From assembly GCF_900215295.1 (NCBI RefSeq), contig NZ_OCMF01000001.1, positions 1,116,001 to 1,180,000 on the forward strand: 64,000 bases of DNA, given 5' to 3'. Of this stretch, positions 35,546 to 42,802 are shown in pieces. This DNA comes from Salinimicrobium sediminis. Its GTDB lineage: Bacteria > Bacteroidota > Bacteroidia > Flavobacteriales > Flavobacteriaceae. The notes under the pieces are model-generated. The model saw only the letters and a list, made by a program, of their open reading frames with translations, made no database searches and had not been told where the DNA came from. The position numbers were made by a program, and so were the translations under genes. Numbering within the stretch: the stretch's first letter is position 1; each line of letters starts with the position of its first letter.

Positions 35546-35914
35546 TCAGCCCTTGAAAATGAAATAGACTGCCAGGATCAGAAAAATGAATCCGATAAGA
35601 TGATTGCTGCTGAAGGTTTCGTTTTTGAAGAAGATCACTGAAAAGATTACAAAAACTACAAGCGTGATCACCTCCTGCAGCACTTTTAGCTGCACGAGAG
35701 AGAATGGGCCGCCTGTACCCCTGAAGCCTATCCTGTTTGCCGGCACCTGAAAGCAGTATTCAAAAAAGGCAATTCCCCAGCTGATCACCACCAGACCAAT
35801 AAGGCCATATTTGGCAATGCCTTTCCACTCTCCAAATTTCAGATGACCATACCAGGCCAGGGTCATGAAGGCATTGGACAGGATAAGGAGTAGAATGGTA
35901 GCTATAGACTTCAT
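35546..35914 (-). CDS. DMT-like membrane protein (DUF486 family)
   Basis: The 122-residue protein has four membrane helices and the segments FMTLAWYGHLKF, SWGIAFFEYCFQVPANRIG and FSLVQLKVLQEVITLVVF, which identify the DUF486 family. It is a small-multidrug-resistance-sized transporter relative of unknown substrate. It stands alone, convergent with the nucleotidase gene. Confidence 0.9.
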   Translation of the reverse strand: MKSIATILLLILSNAFMTLAWYGHLKFGEWKGIAKYGLIGLVVISWGIAFFEYCFQVPANRIGFRGTGGPFSLVQLKVLQEVITLVVFVIFSVIFFKNETFSSNHLIGFIFLILAVYFIFKG

Positions 35915-36044
35915 TTGTTCAAATTTTATAGCTCCAAAATTATCTAAAAAGTAAAGTAGTTTTACCGGATTTTATAAAAGGAAAAAAACTGATACAGGGC
36001 CTTACTTTTTTGGTAGTTTGTTTAGGGAAATAGATTTTTTCAAT

Positions 36045-36052
36045 TATATTTG
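36045..36052 (+). promoter_or_regulatory. Candidate tRNA-Asn promoter -7 element
   Basis: TATATTTG matches TAnnTTTG and lies 25 bases upstream of the first tRNA-Asn. A TTTG at 36017-36020 could serve as -33, at a slightly long spacing. Confidence 0.5.
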
Positions 36053-36076
36053 CAACCGCAAAAATGGTTGCGACAG

Positions 36077-36150
36077 TCCTCCTTAGCTCAGTTGGTTAGA
36101 GCATCTGACTGTTAATCAGAGGGTCCTTGGTTCGAGCCCAAGAGGAGGAG
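36077..36150 (+). tRNA. tRNA-Asn (GTT), copy 1
   Basis: The sequence folds into a standard cloverleaf: acceptor TCCTCCT with AGGAGGA, D arm AGCTCAGTTGGTTAGAGC, anticodon loop CTGTTAA with GTT, and a TTCGAGC T loop. CCA is not encoded. It is identical to copy 2. Confidence 0.97.
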
Positions 36151-36196
36151 CAAAAAGCAGCAGGCAGCTTTTAAAAAATTCTGGACATATTGAAAT

Positions 36197-36270
36197 TCCT
36201 CCTTAGCTCAGTTGGTTAGAGCATCTGACTGTTAATCAGAGGGTCCTTGGTTCGAGCCCAAGAGGAGGAG
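36197..36270 (+). tRNA. tRNA-Asn (GTT), copy 2
   Basis: This 74-base copy is identical to the tRNA-Asn 120 bases upstream, with a different 46-base spacer between them. It is followed by a strong terminator hairpin at 36279. Confidence 0.97.
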
Positions 36271-36278
36271 CAAAATTG

Positions 36279-36303
36279 AAGCCACCATTTAGGTGGCTTT
36301 TTT
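36279..36303 (+). terminator. Terminator of the tRNA-Asn pair
   Basis: AAGCCACC pairs with GGTGGCTT around ATTTA and is followed by a T-run. It begins nine bases after the second tRNA-Asn. Confidence 0.8.
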
Positions 36304-36327
36304 GGTTATATAGGTTGGGGCGAGAAG

Positions 36328-36367
36328 CCTGTCCCGAGCGAAGTCGAGGGGAGCCCAAGAGGAGGAG
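36328..36367 (+). repeat. REP-like repeat joined to tRNA-Asn 3' fragment
   Basis: CCTGTCCCGAGCGAAGTCG-type repeat sequence (36328-36350) abuts GAGCCCAAGAGGAGGAG (36351-36367), which is exactly the last 17 bases of tRNA-Asn. The rest of the tRNA is missing. A further terminator hairpin follows at 36375. Confidence 0.75.
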
Positions 36368-36374
36368 CAAAATT

Positions 36375-36404
36375 AAAGCCCCACATTTTATGTGGGGCTT
36401 TTTG
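36375..36404 (+). terminator. Terminator after the first tRNA-Asn fragment
   Basis: AAAGCCCCACA (36375-36385) pairs with TGTGGGGCTTT (36391-36401), followed by more T. It lies nine bases before the GIY-YIG start codon. Confidence 0.75.
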
Positions 36405-36413
36405 TTTTTACTC

Positions 36414-36704
36414 ATGAACCACGAGGTGTACATTCTTTATTCAAAAACTTTGAATCGCTATTACATTGGTTCATCTTCAGATATTAGGGTTCGAATGCAA
36501 TTCCATGCTACTTCTCCAGGTTATAAATTCACTGGAAAGGCAGGAGATTGGGAGATATTTTTAAAGTTTTTCTGCGAGAATAAAAAACAGGTTTTGGCTA
36601 TTGAAAACCATATAAAAACCATGAAGAGTAAAAATTATATTGAGAATTTAAAGAAGTATTCTGAAATGATAGAGAAGCTGAAAAACAGGTATTCTGACCG
36701 TTAA
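36414..36704 (+). CDS. GIY-YIG nuclease family protein ending in tRNA sequence
   Basis: This 96-residue single-domain protein begins MNHEVYILYS and has YYIG, RVRMQFH and the metal-binding Glu candidate in AIENHIKTMKS, matching the small UvrC/YhbQ-like GIY-YIG family. I chose the ATG at 36414; frames extended upstream translate the repeat and tRNA fragment. The last codons (YSDR and stop) are formed by TTCTGACCGTTAA, which is the anticodon arm of a broken tRNA-Asn. The gene thus replaces the 5' half of a third or fourth tRNA copy. A homing-type role is plausible but untested. Confidence 0.82.
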   Translation: MNHEVYILYSKTLNRYYIGSSSDIRVRMQFHATSPGYKFTGKAGDWEIFLKFFCENKKQVLAIENHIKTMKSKNYIENLKKYSEMIEKLKNRYSDR

Positions 36705-36752
36705 TCAGAGCCCCGATAGCTATCGGGGTTGGTTCGAGCCCAAGAGGAGGAG
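36693..36752 (+). pseudogene. Broken tRNA-Asn with palindrome in variable loop
   Basis: TCTGACCGTTAATCAGAG matches the anticodon arm of tRNA-Asn with one substitution, and GGTTCGAGCCCAAGAGGAGG onward matches its T arm and acceptor 3' side. Between them, the variable-loop GGTCC is replaced by the perfect palindrome CCCCGATAGCTATCGGGG (36711-36728). The acceptor 5' side and D arm are absent. It cannot form a tRNA. Confidence 0.85.
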
Positions 36753-36759
36753 CAAAGTT

Positions 36760-36787
36760 AAAGCCATCTTTTTTAGATGGCTTTTTT
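36760..36787 (+). terminator. Terminator after the broken tRNA-Asn
   Basis: AAAGCCATCT pairs with AGATGGCTTT around a T-rich loop, followed by TTTTG. Its position after the tRNA remnant mirrors the terminators after the other tRNA-Asn copies. Confidence 0.75.
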
Positions 36788-36811
36788 GTTTATAAAGGTT
36801 TGGGCGAGTAA

Positions 36812-36844
36812 AACCCTTTCAGGGTTCCAAACCCTGAAAGGGTT
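36812..36844. repeat. REP-like palindrome
   Basis: AACCCTTTCAGGGTT and AACCCTGAAAGGGTT form a perfect inverted repeat around CCA. Its layout, with a GGTT-nnn-AACC core, parallels the palindrome next to the RAYT gene at 6860. Confidence 0.75.
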
Positions 36845-36860
36845 ATTCCGGGAGTTTAAT

Positions 36861-38669
36861 TTAACTATAAATAGAATGAATAAACTCCTGGTATTTTTCC
36901 GTGATCGTTCTGCGTTTAAGCTTTAGCGTGGGCGTTAATTCTCCCCCTTCAATAGTCCATTCATGTGGGAGCAGGCGGAATTGCTTGATCTGTTCCACCG
37001 GATTGAAATTGAGGTTGTATTTTTTGACAGAATCACTGATCAATTGCCGCACTTCTGCTGCATGAAGAACTTTGTCATTCCCGGGATAGGGTAATTCCTG
37101 GTCCAGATACCATTTTTTGAGGGCTTCAAACGCCGGAACCACAAGCGCGCCAACAAATTTCTGAAATTCTCCTACCACCATGATCTGTTCGATCCATGGA
37201 CTCTCTACCATCTTATTTTCAATGGGCTGTGGAGCTACATACTTCCCGCCGCTGGTCTTGATGAGCTCTTTTTTGCGATCTGTGATCTTCAGGAACTTTC
37301 CATCTATAATTTCCCCGATGTCCCCGGTACGCAACCACTCCCCATCCATCACCTCTTCTGTAAGATCGGGACGTTTATAATAACCCATCATCACATTAGG
37401 GCCTTTACAGAGAATTTCCCCGTCTTCGGCTATTTTCACCTCTACTTCCCTGAGCAGGGGCCCCACTGTGCCAAACATCCTGTTCTTTTCGTTGTAACGG
37501 TTTCCGCTTATAATGGGAGAGGCTTCAGTTAATCCATAACCCTCCTGGATCACTATGCCTGCGGCGGTGAAAATGCGCAGCAATCTCACCTGGCATGCAG
37601 CGGCGCCCGTAATAATAGATTTTACTTCTCCGCCCAATGCATCTCTCCATTTGCTAAAGATCAGCTTATCTGCCAATGCCAATTGCACCATGTAGGATAG
37701 ACTTTTTGGTTTGTTGATCTCAAATTCTTCGGCTAAACCAAGAGCCCAGAAAAACAGCTTTTTTTTGATCCCGGTTAATTCATTTCCCTTTGCCAGGATA
37801 CCTTCATATACTTTTTCCACCAGACGGGGAACGGTGGTGAAAAGCGTGGGTTGAACTTCTTTGAGATTGGCGGCAATGGTATCCATACTTTCGGCATAAT
37901 AAACAGCTGCCCCGCTATAGAACTGGCAGTAGGTGGCCATACGTTCAAAAGCATGATTAAGAGGCAGGAAACTTATCACACGTTTACCTTTAACCCCAAC
38001 TTCCTGTATAACTTCTGCAGCGCCCATAGCATTGCTCAGAATGTTCCTGTGTGATAACATGACCCCTTTGGGAGTACCCGTGGTGCCGGAGGTGTATAAA
38101 ATGGAAACCAGGTCATTTTCCTTTACCTGCCCCCGGTGCTTCTCTACCTGTAGTTTTTCTTCGGGAGTGATCTCCTGCATTAAGGCCGTAAGTTGTTCTA
38201 CTCCCGGGACTTCTTTAAAGGAATAGATCTTCTGCAAAGCAGGTAGTTCTGCTTCGATCTCCATGACCTTTCCAAAGAGGATTTTGTCACCCACAAAGAC
38301 CATCTTCACATTGGCATCCTGAAGAATGAATTTTAATTCTTCGTTGGTAATATTGGGATAAACCGGAACAGAGACGGCACCAATTTGCTGAATAGCCATA
38401 TCTGCCATCATCCATTCGGGACAATTCTGGCTTATAATACCAATCTTATCCCTGCCTTCAACACTACCGTCACCTCCCGAAAATCCCATTTTTAAAAGGG
38501 AAGCACTAATTTCATCTATTTTTTGTTTTACCTCTGCGGTACTGTATTTTCTCCATTCTCCTTCTTCCTTGGCTGCAAGCGTATCGGGCAGAGGAAAGTT
38601 TTCCAATTGATAGCTTAGGCAGTCAAAAAGCCGCTTTGGTTCTCCTGAATTTTTTACCTGTGGATTCAT
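36861..38669 (-). CDS. Long-chain fatty acid-CoA ligase (AMP-forming)
   Basis: The 602-residue enzyme activates fatty acids to acyl-CoA. It shows the AMP-binding P-loop YTSGTTGTPKGVMLSH, the GYGLTEASP block, GEWLRTGDIG and the C-terminal lysine region ITDRKKELIKTSGGKYVAPQ. I chose the ATG at 38669 because family members start shortly before the RLFDCL-type block; an ATG at 38720 would add 17 residues. It ends near the tRNA-Asn array and is transcribed toward it. Confidence 0.93.
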   Translation of the reverse strand: MNPQVKNSGEPKRLFDCLSYQLENFPLPDTLAAKEEGEWRKYSTAEVKQKIDEISASLLKMGFSGGDGSVEGRDKIGIISQNCPEWMMADMAIQQIGAVSVPVYPNITNEELKFILQDANVKMVFVGDKILFGKVMEIEAELPALQKIYSFKEVPGVEQLTALMQEITPEEKLQVEKHRGQVKENDLVSILYTSGTTGTPKGVMLSHRNILSNAMGAAEVIQEVGVKGKRVISFLPLNHAFERMATYCQFYSGAAVYYAESMDTIAANLKEVQPTLFTTVPRLVEKVYEGILAKGNELTGIKKKLFFWALGLAEEFEINKPKSLSYMVQLALADKLIFSKWRDALGGEVKSIITGAAACQVRLLRIFTAAGIVIQEGYGLTEASPIISGNRYNEKNRMFGTVGPLLREVEVKIAEDGEILCKGPNVMMGYYKRPDLTEEVMDGEWLRTGDIGEIIDGKFLKITDRKKELIKTSGGKYVAPQPIENKMVESPWIEQIMVVGEFQKFVGALVVPAFEALKKWYLDQELPYPGNDKVLHAAEVRQLISDSVKKYNLNFNPVEQIKQFRLLPHEWTIEGGELTPTLKLKRRTITEKYQEFIHSIYS

Positions 38670-38736
38670 TCTAATCGCTGTTATCTCTTCCGAAAAAAAG
38701 TGGAAGTTATGTCCCTGCATGATGACACAGGGAGCG

Positions 38737-38744
38737 CAAAAGTA
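38737..38744 (-). promoter_or_regulatory. Candidate promoter -7 element of the acyl-CoA ligase gene
   Basis: The minus strand reads TACTTTTG, matching TAnnTTTG, 16 bases before the upstream ATG and 67 bases before the preferred one. Confidence 0.4.
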
Positions 38745-38824
38745 TTATATAAATAAGATAAAAAGATGCGGGAAGAACCACAAATATTTTCTGAAGCTCT
38801 TTGCTCCTCAACCGGAAAACAATA

Positions 38825-38855
38825 AACCTCCCGGGTATTTAAAATCCGGGAGGTT
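38825..38855 (-). terminator. Hairpin downstream of proC
   Basis: AACCTCCCGG (38825-38834) pairs with CCGGGAGGTT (38846-38855). On the minus strand it is followed by TATTGTTTT, so it can end the proC transcript, although it also resembles the dispersed palindromes of this genome. Confidence 0.55.
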
Positions 38856-38911
38856 GGAATGGTATTTCAAGAGATCAATTTTGAATCTTAAATTTTGAAT
38901 TCTAAATCCAT

Positions 38912-39718
38912 TTAACTTTCTTCTCCCAGTTCCACAGCTCTGTCAAAAGCAGCGTAGGCAGCTTCCTTGATCAATTCCTTTACGTTATTATCGTCCATAG
39001 AATCTAAAGCTGCGCGGGTGGTTCCTCCTTTTGAGGCCACGCGGTCCATCCATAGCGTAGGAGAGAGATCGTTCTGATTGAACAATTCTACCGCTCCTTC
39101 GAACGTCTGACTCACCAGGACGCGGGAATCGTGTTCAGAAAATCCCATTTTTAAGGCTGCTTCCAGCATGGAGTTCATGAAATAGAAAACATAGGCCGGC
39201 CCGCTACCCGAAATTCCGGTAGAGGCATCGATGAATTTCTGGTTTTCCACATGAATGGATTCTCCCGTGGTATCCAGCAGGTTCCTTATCATTAACAATT
39301 CCACGCGGGAAACCTCTTTCGATTCGGTATAAGAGGTTACCCCTTTCCCTACCTGTGCGGGTAGGTTAGGCATGGCACGAACAACTTTATTGATCCCCAG
39401 GCCTTTCTGGATTGTACCAATGGTTACTCCGGCCATAAGGGAAACGGCGATCTGTTCCTTATTCATCATGGGCTTCATCTTCTGGAAGAGTTCTTCACTG
39501 TGATAGGGCTTTACAGCCAGGAAGATCACGTCTGCTTCCGGCAAAGCGTCCTCCAGCTTTTCATACACATCAAAAATGCCCATTTCTTTCAGGGAGATGA
39601 TCTTATCTGGAGACACATCGAAAACCATGAGCTTCCGGCGATTTAAAAATGTTGATCTGGCCATACCTTCTGCATAGGTAAGACCCATATTTCCTGCTCC
39701 AATAACTAAAACTTTCAT
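38912..39718 (-). CDS. proC: Pyrroline-5-carboxylate reductase
   Basis: ProC makes proline from pyrroline-5-carboxylate with NAD(P)H. The 268-residue protein has the Rossmann loop GAGNMG (7-12), AVKPY, MPNLPAQVGKG and the C-terminal signature SGSGPAYVFYFMNSMLEAALKMG. Length and motifs are normal. It is a single-gene unit. Confidence 0.95.
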   Translation of the reverse strand: MKVLVIGAGNMGLTYAEGMARSTFLNRRKLMVFDVSPDKIISLKEMGIFDVYEKLEDALPEADVIFLAVKPYHSEELFQKMKPMMNKEQIAVSLMAGVTIGTIQKGLGINKVVRAMPNLPAQVGKGVTSYTESKEVSRVELLMIRNLLDTTGESIHVENQKFIDASTGISGSGPAYVFYFMNSMLEAALKMGFSEHDSRVLVSQTFEGAVELFNQNDLSPTLWMDRVASKGGTTRAALDSMDDNNVKELIKEAAYAAFDRAVELGEES

Positions 39719-39955
39719 TATATCATTATTTTGTAATGTTTGTGCAAAGACTGTACAGGACCTTCAGTTTTTCCAAATTTTCTCTGTTTCTGCGGAATAA
39801 AATCCGATAGGGTACCATTTTAGAGGGCTCCAGGTAAATTCGGAATAACCATAACTCCCGACAAATGGTCATTTTCCTGAAATTACGTCAGGTTTTTAAG
39901 CTTCCGAAGCAAGGCCCCATGAATTAAGCCCTCTCTAAAATTACATTCCTTTTGA

Positions 39956-39963
39956 TATATTTG
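39956..39963 (+). promoter_or_regulatory. Candidate promoter -7 element of the M28 peptidase gene
   Basis: TATATTTG matches TAnnTTTG and lies 29 bases before the peptidase ATG. Confidence 0.45.
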
Positions 39964-39992
39964 AACAAACCTCAATAAAAACTTAATTTCTC

Positions 39993-41546
39993 ATGAAAAA
40001 ATTTACAGGAATTTTGTTTCTCTGCCTAGTCCTGTGGGGAAACATTGTTATTGCACAGGATGATCCTGTTATTGAAAGCATTGTTAGGGAAGCCGAAGAA
40101 AACTCAAAACTGGAGAGCCTTGCGCATTCGCTGCTGGACAGTATTGGCCCCCGCCTGGTAGGTACGCCACAAATGAACAATGCTCATAACTGGGCTGTCA
40201 AAAAGTTTGAAAGCTGGGGTATCCCTGCCGAAAAGCAGAAATGGGGCGAATGGCGCGGCTGGGAACGCGGCGTAACTCATATTGATATGGTGAGCCCAAG
40301 GTTGCAAACCCTCGAGGGCAGACAACTTGCCTGGAGCCCTTCCACAGGAAAGAAACCTGTAACCGCCGAAGTGATCACCCTGCCTGAAGAAATTCAGGAT
40401 TCCCTGGCTTTCCAGAAGTGGTTGCCTAAAGCCAAAGGTAAGTTCGTCCTTATCTCAATGAAAGAAAATACCGGAAGGCCCGATTATAATTGGGAAGAAT
40501 TTGCAACCGAAGCTTCTTTTGAAAAGATGAAAAAGGAGCGGGAGGAGCAAAGCAATGCCTGGAGAGATAAATTCCGCACCATGGGGTATAATTCCCGCAC
40601 TTTGCCCGTAGCTCTTGAAAAAGCCGGTGCCGCCGGAATTATCACCTCCAACTGGTCCCGCGGATTTGGGGTGAATAAAATATTTGGGGCTTATACAGAA
40701 AAAATCCCCACGCTTGATCTATCTCTAGAGGATTACGGACTGCTTTACAGGCTTGCCGAAAACGGAAGTAAACCCCAGATTAGGGTGACCTCAGAATCTA
40801 AAGATCTGGGCACTGTACCCACCTTTAATACCATTGCTACCATTAAAGGCACCGAACTTCCTGAAGAATACATCGTGCTTTCGGCACATTTTGATTCCTG
40901 GGATGGCGCAACCGGTGCAACCGACAATGGTACGGGAACCATCGTAATGATGGAAACTGCACGTATTCTCAAAAAGCATTATCCAAACCCTAAGCGCACC
41001 ATCATTGTTGGATTGTGGGGAAGCGAGGAGCAGGGACTTAACGGTTCCCGTGCCTTCGTGGAAGATCATCCCGAGATAGTGAAGAACATTCAGGCGGTAT
41101 TTAACCAGGATAACGGAACCGGAAGAGTGGTTAATATCTCCGGAAACGGCTTTTTGCATGCCTATGATTATCTGGGAGACTGGCTGGCCAAAGTGCCCGA
41201 TACTGTCACTCAACACATCGAAACCAACTTTCCCGGAAGTCCGGGTCGTGGAGGTTCAGATTATGCATCCTTTGTAGCCGCGGGAGCACCTGCTTTTAAC
41301 CTTAGCTCCCTGAACTGGGCGTACTGGAACTACACCTGGCACACCAATCGCGATACTTATGACAAGATCGTTTTTGACGATGTGAGAAATAATGTGATCC
41401 TTACAGCTGTTCTTGCCTATATGGCGAGTGAAGATGAGGAGCAAGCATCAAGAGAGCAGATCAAATTAAAGAACAACCCAAGGACCGGGGAGCCTCAAAC
41501 CTGGCCGGAACCACGCTCTCCTAACCGCAAGGGAGGATTGGATTAA
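39993..41546 (+). CDS. M28 family zinc aminopeptidase, secreted
   Basis: The 517-residue precursor has a signal peptide (about 1-21, ending VIAQ). An inserted PA-like region includes KAGAAGIITS near residue 210. The M28 domain has its zinc ligands in HFDSWDGATGATDNGTG (H299 and D311), SEEQGLNGS, NQDNGTGR and the late WHTNRDTYDK. It is predicted to trim N-terminal residues of peptides in the periplasm or outside. It stands alone on a promoter with TATATTTG at 39956. Confidence 0.93.
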   Translation: MKKFTGILFLCLVLWGNIVIAQDDPVIESIVREAEENSKLESLAHSLLDSIGPRLVGTPQMNNAHNWAVKKFESWGIPAEKQKWGEWRGWERGVTHIDMVSPRLQTLEGRQLAWSPSTGKKPVTAEVITLPEEIQDSLAFQKWLPKAKGKFVLISMKENTGRPDYNWEEFATEASFEKMKKEREEQSNAWRDKFRTMGYNSRTLPVALEKAGAAGIITSNWSRGFGVNKIFGAYTEKIPTLDLSLEDYGLLYRLAENGSKPQIRVTSESKDLGTVPTFNTIATIKGTELPEEYIVLSAHFDSWDGATGATDNGTGTIVMMETARILKKHYPNPKRTIIVGLWGSEEQGLNGSRAFVEDHPEIVKNIQAVFNQDNGTGRVVNISGNGFLHAYDYLGDWLAKVPDTVTQHIETNFPGSPGRGGSDYASFVAAGAPAFNLSSLNWAYWNYTWHTNRDTYDKIVFDDVRNNVILTAVLAYMASEDEEQASREQIKLKNNPRTGEPQTWPEPRSPNRKGGLD

Positions 41547-41633
41547 ATAAGGAAACAAGAGTCAAGAGAAAGAATCAAGACTTTGATGGCATTAGGAAAT
41601 GGCTGAAATCATTTCTGACTATGAGCTTTCTTT

Positions 41634-41668
41634 TAGCCCCGGTTTAAAACCCGGGGCTATTTTTTTTG
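41634..41668 (+). terminator. Terminator downstream of the M28 peptidase gene
   Basis: TAGCCCCGG (41634-41642) pairs with CCGGGGCTA (41651-41659), followed by a run of eight or more T. Confidence 0.7.
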
Positions 41669-41680
41669 GTTTTCCCGGAG

Positions 41681-41700
41681 CCACGGATTTTAATCCGTGG
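41681..41700. repeat. REP-like palindrome
   Basis: CCACGGATT and AATCCGTGG form a perfect inverted repeat around TT. It lies between the M28 peptidase and the convergent HD hydrolase and has no terminator T-run. Confidence 0.6.
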
Positions 41701-41777
41701 TAGAGAGAGGTTGAAAATCATAAACTGTTTTAACGGTTTATAATCAGAGGTGTCAAAAAGCTGATTTTTCCGGTGCT

Positions 41778-42302
41778 TCATTTCATTTTCAGGACTTCTT
41801 TTCCCGCTGCGACTTCCCGACGGGCACGGTCGAATAGTTCTTTGTCGCCACCCACTAACACCCGGGTGAGTGCTTCCATTTCAAAAAGATATTTTCGGGC
41901 GAATCCCGGGTCGTTCCTTACGATATCCGGGGTGTTGTCTATAACATCGGCTAATTTGATGGTTTTCGCCTGCGCACTTATATTTGCCTGCCTTTCCACT
42001 TCTTTTTGTTTCCTGGTTTTTCTGTTGAGGTGTGGATAATTTACCTTCATAAATTCATCGGTAAGTTCCCCGACAAGCTGAGCCACCTTAGCTCCAAATT
42101 TTTCCTGTATTTCTTCAATTTCCACAGCTGTGTCTTCCACCACGTCGTGCAGGTATGCAGCGCAGATCATTTCAGAAGTATGGGGAATTCCTCTTACGAT
42201 CTCTGCCACCCGTTTTGGATGTTCTATATAAGGTTCATTTGTGAATTTCCTTTGTTGTTCACCGTGGGCTTCAGTTGCGAACCTCAATGCCTCCTCTTCC
42301 AT
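41778..42302 (-). CDS. Small alarmone hydrolase-like HD protein (SpoT/Mesh1 type)
   Basis: The 174-residue protein is a stand-alone HD hydrolase with AHGEQQRKFTNEPYIEHP (H28) and AAYLHDVVEDT (H52, D53, E56, D57), followed by LADVIDNT as the distal metal ligand. This is the pattern of the SpoT hydrolase domain and Mesh1, without a synthetase or TGS domain. It probably degrades (p)ppGpp or a related nucleotide; that assignment is by family. Confidence 0.85.
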   Translation of the reverse strand: MEEEALRFATEAHGEQQRKFTNEPYIEHPKRVAEIVRGIPHTSEMICAAYLHDVVEDTAVEIEEIQEKFGAKVAQLVGELTDEFMKVNYPHLNRKTRKQKEVERQANISAQAKTIKLADVIDNTPDIVRNDPGFARKYLFEMEALTRVLVGGDKELFDRARREVAAGKEVLKMK

Positions 42303-42355
42303 GAATTTTTTCTTGTCAAATTAATGATTTTTCAGAAGGAGGAAAAGCAACAAAA

Positions 42356-42397
42356 AAGGTTGTTTAAAAAGCTTTGGTCAGCTTTTTAAACAACCTT
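42356..42397 (-). terminator. Strong terminator hairpin
   Basis: An 18-base perfect arm, AAGGTTGTTTAAAAAGCT (42356-42373), pairs with 42380-42397 around TTGGTC. On the minus strand it is followed by TTTTTTG, ending the lipoprotein transcript. Confidence 0.85.
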
Positions 42398-42419
42398 GAA
42401 AAATGCCATTTTTGACAGT

Positions 42420-42794
42420 TTATTTATCCAATGGTGCTCCAACAGGAATAGCACAATCATGCCCGGGTTCCCCGTGTGGCGGATTGACCGACGGAGTTTG
42501 ATTTACTCTCACAGGTGAAACCGTGGTGGACTGGGTGTTGTTGGTAGAAGTTGGCGTAGCAGTATTGGCTGCCGTTCCATTTAACGGTGCTCCTACCGGA
42601 AGGTCACATCTGTGCCCCGGCAAACCGTGCGCAGGATTAACCTTTACCTCTTCAGTAGCAGCATTGGTAGTATTCTCGGTTGCGGCCGGTGTAGCTTCAG
42701 TGGAAGCCTCAGCCTGTTTTTCGCTATCGTTGCAGGAAACCGTAAAGATTAATCCTACGGCGAGTACAAATAGATTCAGTTTAGTTTTTTTCAT
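42420..42794 (-). CDS. Lipoprotein with duplicated NPxHGxPGHxC motif
   Basis: The 124-residue lipoprotein has a signal ending TVSC (Cys21), a Thr/Ala/Glu-rich linker and two copies of a 19-residue unit: VNPAHGLPGHRCDLPVGAPL (about 52-71) and VNPPHGEPGHDCAIPVGAPL (about 103-122), separated by another Thr/Asn/Ser-rich linker. Each unit contains two His and one Cys, so metal binding is possible. I know of similar motif proteins in Flavobacteriaceae but no function. The DUF1028 gene is eight bases upstream. Confidence 0.82.
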   Translation of the reverse strand: MKKTKLNLFVLAVGLIFTVSCNDSEKQAEASTEATPAATENTTNAATEEVKVNPAHGLPGHRCDLPVGAPLNGTAANTATPTSTNNTQSTTVSPVRVNQTPSVNPPHGEPGHDCAIPVGAPLDK

Positions 42795-42802
42795 GACAAG
42801 TT

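Noticed and set aside
36276-36413. Upstream extension of the GIY-YIG frame
   Set aside because: The extension translates a terminator, a repeat and a tRNA fragment; family members start at the MNHEVYILYS-type segment.
36236-36433. Minus-strand frame across the tRNA-Asn copy 2 region
   Set aside because: It is translated from tRNA, terminator and repeat sequence; its tail simply reads the tRNA complement.
36860-36861. Integrative element at the tRNA-Asn array with attachment sites
   Set aside because: The tRNA 3' fragments at 36351 and 36736 could suggest attachment-site duplications, but there is no integrase and only a small GIY-YIG gene lies between them.
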